Below are positions 22,051-25,135 of a stretch of DNA of 25,135 nucleotides, in pieces. The stretch's first letter is position 1. Each line of letters begins with the position of its first letter. A program made the translations under genes and the position numbers. This DNA is from JACQCV01 sp964634555. Its GTDB lineage: Bacteria > Patescibacteriota > Minisyncoccia > Phycocordibacterales > UBA12445. The DNA is taken from assembly GCA_964634555.1 (NCBI GenBank), contig CAZWJJ010000007.1, positions 1-25,135 of the forward strand, written 5' to 3'. The notes beneath the pieces are model-generated. The model did not search any database. It saw nothing but the letters and a program-made list of their open reading frames with translations, and was not told the DNA's origin.

Positions 22051-23211
22051 CTACTGCTGATTTAAAAAGGCCGAGAGTTGTTTTTTCTTGGTTACTTTTT
22101 CCCATGGCAGATCGATATCTGTGCGTCCAAAATGTCCGTATGAGGCAGTCTTAGAGTAGATTGGGCGCAGAAGATCAAGTTCTTTTATAATGCTAGCTGG
22201 CCGAAAATCAAAATTTTCGATTATAATTTCGGCAATCTTTTCATCAGGTAGTTTGCCGGTGCCGAAAGTGTTTACATTGAAGGCTAATGGTTTGGCCATA
22301 CCGATGGCGTAGGCGACTTTTACTTCGGCTCTATCAGCCAGACCGGAGGCAACGATATTTTTAGCAGCCCAGCGCATGGCATAGGCGGCTGATCGATCAA
22401 CCTTGCTCGGATCTTTGCCGGAAAATGCTCCGCCTCCATGTTTGGCTAAGCCGCCATAGGTGTCGACGATTATCTTTCTGCCTGTTAATCCCGAATCTCC
22501 GGCTGGTCCGCCAATTACAAATCTACCTGTAGGATTTATAAAAATTTCCGTGTCCTTATCTATTAGATTTTTTGGGATAATTGGTTTGATGACTTTGTTT
22601 ATGATTGCTTCTCGTAATGTCTCTTGAGAGACACCATCAGAATGTTGGGAAGAGATGAGAATATTTTTGATCCTGGAGGGCACACCATCGTGATATTCGA
22701 TTGTAACTTGAGTTTTGCCATCTGGTCCGAGAAATTTTAGAGTCTTATCTTTTCTAACTTCGGCGAGTTTGTGTGATAGGCTGTGGGCGAGATAGATTGG
22801 CAGAGGCATGAATGATTTTGTTTCGTTTGTGGCGTAACCATACATCATACCCTGATCGCCGGCACCTTGATCAAGCGGATCATTTTTTGAAACACCCATT
22901 GCGATGTCTGGCGATTGGCGGTTTAAAAATTTGTAGATTTTGACAGTTTTGTAATCGAGTCCTTTCTTTTTGTCGTCGTAGCCGATATTTTTTATAGTGT
23001 TGCGGGCAATTTTTTCAACATCAATAGTCTCATTAAAAGTTATTTTTCCTGCAATCACAAGTTTGTCGCCAGCGATAAGGCATTCACAGGCCACTCTTGA
23101 TAGCGGATCTTTGGCAAGGTATGCATCTAGAATCGCGTCGCTAATCTGATCGCAGATTTTGTCCGGGTGTCCTTCTGTTACGGATTCGGAAGCGAGGAAA
23201 TCGATTTTCAT
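22051..23211 (-). CDS. metK: S-adenosylmethionine synthetase
   Basis: A 386-residue enzyme making S-adenosylmethionine from methionine and ATP, in the cytoplasm, usually as a tetramer; length matches the bacterial family. Signatures visible: SESVTEGHPDKICDQISDAILDA (9-31) with the catalytic His and metal-binding Asp/Glu, GAGDQGMMYGYA, FVIGGPAGDSGLTGRKIIVDTYGG, and the ATP-binding GGGAFSGKDPSKVDRSAAY. It is divergent from the glutaredoxin gene. The start has no Shine-Dalgarno site; the 10 bases CAACATCATG at the start codon are the same as at the sigma-factor gene. No terminator was seen between its stop and the cassette promoter. It supplies SAM for the methyltransferases nearby. Confidence 0.98.
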   Translation of the reverse strand: MKIDFLASESVTEGHPDKICDQISDAILDAYLAKDPLSRVACECLIAGDKLVIAGKITFNETIDVEKIARNTIKNIGYDDKKKGLDYKTVKIYKFLNRQSPDIAMGVSKNDPLDQGAGDQGMMYGYATNETKSFMPLPIYLAHSLSHKLAEVRKDKTLKFLGPDGKTQVTIEYHDGVPSRIKNILISSQHSDGVSQETLREAIINKVIKPIIPKNLIDKDTEIFINPTGRFVIGGPAGDSGLTGRKIIVDTYGGLAKHGGGAFSGKDPSKVDRSAAYAMRWAAKNIVASGLADRAEVKVAYAIGMAKPLAFNVNTFGTGKLPDEKIAEIIIENFDFRPASIIKELDLLRPIYSKTASYGHFGRTDIDLPWEKVTKKKQLSAFLNQQ

Positions 23212-23237
23212 GATGTTGTATTTAATTTGCTAAACTA

Positions 23238-23246
23238 TGTTATAAT
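23238..23246 (+). promoter_or_regulatory. Possible extended -10 promoter of the grx-trxB-obg genes
   Basis: TGTTATAAT, an extended -10 with a perfect TATAAT, and no clear -35. It would give a leader of roughly 33 nt before ATG 23286, in the divergent region with metK. Confidence 0.45.
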
Positions 23247-23285
23247 CCCAGTATATTAGCTTATAAATTGTTAAATATCAAAATT

Positions 23286-23519
23286 ATGGCAAAGGTTACG
23301 ATATATAGCACTCCATGGTGCACTTACTGTAAAATGGCGAGAGATTATTTCAAAGAAAAGAAGGTTGAATTTACGGATTTTGATGTTTCAGCTGATGAAA
23401 AAGCTAGAAATGAAATGTTAAGTAAATCTAAGCAAAGCGGCGTGCCAGTTATTGATATCGATGGCACTCTGGTTATCGGTTTCGATAAAGATCGATTGGC
23501 AGAACTTCTAGGCCTTTAA
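23286..23519 (+). CDS. Glutaredoxin-family (NrdH/Grx-like) redoxin
   Basis: A 77-residue thioredoxin-fold protein starting MAKVTIYSTPWCTYCKMARDYF. The active site is CTYC (12-15), the cis-Pro lies in SGVPVIDID, and the last part contains GFDKDRLAELLGL, as in NrdH and short glutaredoxins. It reduces disulphides or ribonucleotide reductase. No glutathione genes are present in this window, and the neighbour 8 nt downstream is a thioredoxin reductase, so reduction by that enzyme is the simplest reading. I take ATG 23286 rather than the in-frame TTG at 23268, because family members begin one or two residues before the first strand. Confidence 0.92.
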   Translation: MAKVTIYSTPWCTYCKMARDYFKEKKVEFTDFDVSADEKARNEMLSKSKQSGVPVIDIDGTLVIGFDKDRLAELLGL

Positions 23520-23527
23520 TTTGTAAT

Positions 23528-24502
23528 ATGGTATACGATTCGATAATTGTGGGTTCGGGGGCCGCTGGGCTGTCTGCTGGAATTTATGCCGGCCGATACA
23601 AAATGAAGGTTCTAATTGTTGGCGGGAAATTTGGCGGTGAGAGCGCCACTGGCGGAGTTTTTTGGAACTATCCGGGTACTGGCCCAATCGATGGTTATGA
23701 GCTGATGAAGAATATGAAAAAGCAGGCAATCGATGGTGGGGCGGAATTTATAGAGGGCGAGGTTGTGGAGATTAGGCATGAAGGGCATTGTTTTTCATTG
23801 ATTGTTGCGGAGGGTAAAAAACCACTACAGGAATTTGCTACAAGGACGATAATTTTGGCGAACGGCGCAGAGAGGCGCCGGCTTGGGTTGTCGAATGAAA
23901 AAGAGCTTTCAAACAAAGGAATACATTATTGTGTAACTTGCGACGGACCGGTTTATGTCGATAAGACGATAGCTGTGGTTGGCGGTGGAGATGCGGCTAT
24001 TAAGGGCGTTAATTTGGCAGGCCAATATGCCAAGAAAATTTATGTTCTTGTCCGTGGCGGAGAGATAAGAGCTGAGCCGATAAATTCCGATGAGATGAAA
24101 AAGCTTGGCGATAAGGTGGAAATTTTGTTTAATACTGAAATTAAGGAGCTCGTCGGCCAGGAAAAATTGGAAAAATTAATTTTATCGGCGCCATATAAAG
24201 GATCAAATGAGCTTCCTGTTGAAGGTCTCTTTGTTGAGATTGGCGCCATGCCAAATACTGAGTTGCCTAAGTCGATTGGAATTGAACTAGATGAAAGGAG
24301 CTATATCACAGTAGACAATAGTATGAAGACGAATATTGATGGTATTTTTGCCTGCGGAGATAATGTTAATTTCTTCGGCGGATTTAAGCAGGCTATAACG
24401 GCAGCGGCAATGGGTGCAGTTGCGGCGACATCGGCTTATAAAGATAATAAAATTCACGGCGAACTTTGCGATATTCATTGGGTGCCGAGCAAAAAGATCT
24501 AA
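23528..24502 (+). CDS. trxB: Thioredoxin reductase-like flavoprotein
   Basis: A 324-residue FAD enzyme transferring electrons from NAD(P)H to a redoxin through a CxxC pair. FAD-binding GSGAAGLSAGIYAGR lies at 9-23, the redox motif CVTCDGP at 135-141, the nucleotide-binding VVGGGDAAIKG at 150-160, and the C-terminal FAD motif GIFACGDN at 272-279. The strand after the nucleotide-binding loop reads VRGGEIRAEP where TrxB normally has HRRxxFRA, so the NADPH-phosphate-binding His and one Arg are missing. It follows the glutaredoxin gene by 8 nt and precedes obg by 8 nt. No Shine-Dalgarno site is visible at the ATG. Confidence 0.93.
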   Translation: MVYDSIIVGSGAAGLSAGIYAGRYKMKVLIVGGKFGGESATGGVFWNYPGTGPIDGYELMKNMKKQAIDGGAEFIEGEVVEIRHEGHCFSLIVAEGKKPLQEFATRTIILANGAERRRLGLSNEKELSNKGIHYCVTCDGPVYVDKTIAVVGGGDAAIKGVNLAGQYAKKIYVLVRGGEIRAEPINSDEMKKLGDKVEILFNTEIKELVGQEKLEKLILSAPYKGSNELPVEGLFVEIGAMPNTELPKSIGIELDERSYITVDNSMKTNIDGIFACGDNVNFFGGFKQAITAAAMGAVAATSAYKDNKIHGELCDIHWVPSKKI

Positions 24503-24510
24503 AAATAAAA

Positions 24511-25135
24511 ATGCTTGTTGATGAAGTGACAATTAGGGTGCGCGGCGGTGATGGCGGTAAAGGCGCTGTCACTTTCGGTGAGGGTAAATTTTCTAGACGT
24601 CCATCTGGTGGTGATGGTGGCAACGGCGGAAATGTTTATTTGGAAGCTAGTAGGGAAGTCCTCGATCTTTCGCGTTTTAGATATGAGAAAGTTTTTTACG
24701 CTCAAAACGGTTTTGATGCATTTCGCAAAGAAAGCGGACGAGACGGTGATGACCTTATTTTGCAGGTGCCGCGCGGTACGATTGTCAATAATGAAACAAC
24801 CGGCGAGAGAACAGAGCTGATAAATGCCGAAGATCGGATTTTGGTTGGCAAAGGTGGTGTCAGGGGGCGCGGTAATTATCAATTTGCCACAGCTAGAACA
24901 TACGATCCGATGAAATATGAAGAGGGGCGAAATGGTTATGAAGCCGAGCTATTTTTGGAGTTGCAGATGATTGCAGATATAGGCCTTTTTGGACTGCCGA
25001 ATGTCGGTAAATCAAGTCTTTTAAATGCTCTCACTAATTCCAAAAGCAAAGTTGGGAACTATAATTTTACTACTCTTGAGCCGCATCTGGGTGCTTTGCC
25101 TGGCGGGCTTATAGTTGCTGATATTCCGGGGCTGA
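24511..25135 (+). CDS. obg: Obg/CgtA GTPase, cut by window end
   Basis: The first 208 residues of Obg, the essential GTPase that associates with the 50S ribosomal subunit during assembly. The Gly-rich N-terminal Obg fold is clear: RVRGGDGGKGAVTF, PSGGDGGNGGNVYLEAS, the LQVPRGT segment, and GGVRGRGNYQFATARTYDP. Then come the join ELFLELQMIADIGLFG and G1 GLPNVGKSS. FTTLEPHLG is the switch I/G2 region, and DIPGL is the start of G3. The remaining G domain and C-terminus lie beyond the window. ATG follows the trxB stop by 8 nt with an A-rich upstream and no Shine-Dalgarno site. Confidence 0.97.
   Translation, partial: MLVDEVTIRVRGGDGGKGAVTFGEGKFSRRPSGGDGGNGGNVYLEASREVLDLSRFRYEKVFYAQNGFDAFRKESGRDGDDLILQVPRGTIVNNETTGERTELINAEDRILVGKGGVRGRGNYQFATARTYDPMKYEEGRNGYEAELFLELQMIADIGLFGLPNVGKSSLLNALTNSKSKVGNYNFTTLEPHLGALPGGLIVADIPGL

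Noticed and set aside
23268..23285. TTG start for the glutaredoxin
   Set aside because: Adds six residues before a typical family start; ATG 23286 fits better.
1..25135. CRISPR arrays, insertion sequences, integrases, attachment sites or rRNA
   Set aside because: None seen: no regularly spaced repeats, no transposase or integrase motifs, no rRNA-like sequence, and tRNA-Gln has no integrated element or repeated 3' end next to it.

Overview
The window reads like a small-genome bacterium of the Candidate Phyla Radiation (Patescibacteria). The evidence is indirect: tightly packed genes, moderate-to-low GC by eye, standard genetic code (TGA used as stop), lone core genes (tRNA-Gln, rlmB, metK, trxB, obg) between transporters and unrecognised membrane proteins, and gene families and arrangements often seen in that group. 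There is no rRNA or marker set here to fix the phylum.

Layout. 1-2.2 kb: single-gene units (a gene cut by the window start, tRNA-Gln, a RidA-like protein, a papain-fold-like protein, a VOC protein). 2.3-7.8 kb: an alpha/beta hydrolase, then a three-gene efflux operon (long HlyD-type adaptor, unusual short HlyD-type adaptor, DHA2-type MFS pump), then a ZIP metal transporter facing a methyltransferase. 8.6-11.8 kb: rlmB, a Pif1-type helicase with a C-terminal tail, and an unrecognised protein. 11.9-15.4 kb: a mannose-related operon with a ManC-type cupin, a GH130 enzyme and a tandem GH130 protein whose last ~35 codons are out of frame; it ends at a bidirectional terminator. 21.05-15.4 kb (minus strand): a seven-gene operon of ECF sigma factor, probable membrane anti-sigma factor, membrane-anchored small protein, MacA-like adaptor, MacB-like ATPase, MacB-like permease and a DUF5666-like protein. 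21.98-21.1 kb (minus): a compact three-gene cassette with its own promoter, Shine-Dalgarno sites and terminator. 22.0-25.1 kb: metK (minus), then glutaredoxin, thioredoxin reductase and obg (plus, cut by the window end).

How they fit together. The sigma/anti-sigma pair heading the MacAB-like genes suggests an envelope-stress-induced export system bracketed by two small DUF5666-like extracytoplasmic proteins. Two independent efflux systems therefore sit in one window. The cupin plus three GH130 modules point to cytoplasmic handling of mannosides, possibly via mannose-1-phosphate. Glutaredoxin and thioredoxin reductase form a small redox pair.

A cross-cutting signal is translation initiation. 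Most genes have no Shine-Dalgarno sequence, and several first-in-operon genes have a good -10 box 6-11 nt before the ATG, predicting leaderless or nearly leaderless mRNAs. Only the RidA-like gene and the three-gene cassette carry clear Shine-Dalgarno motifs.
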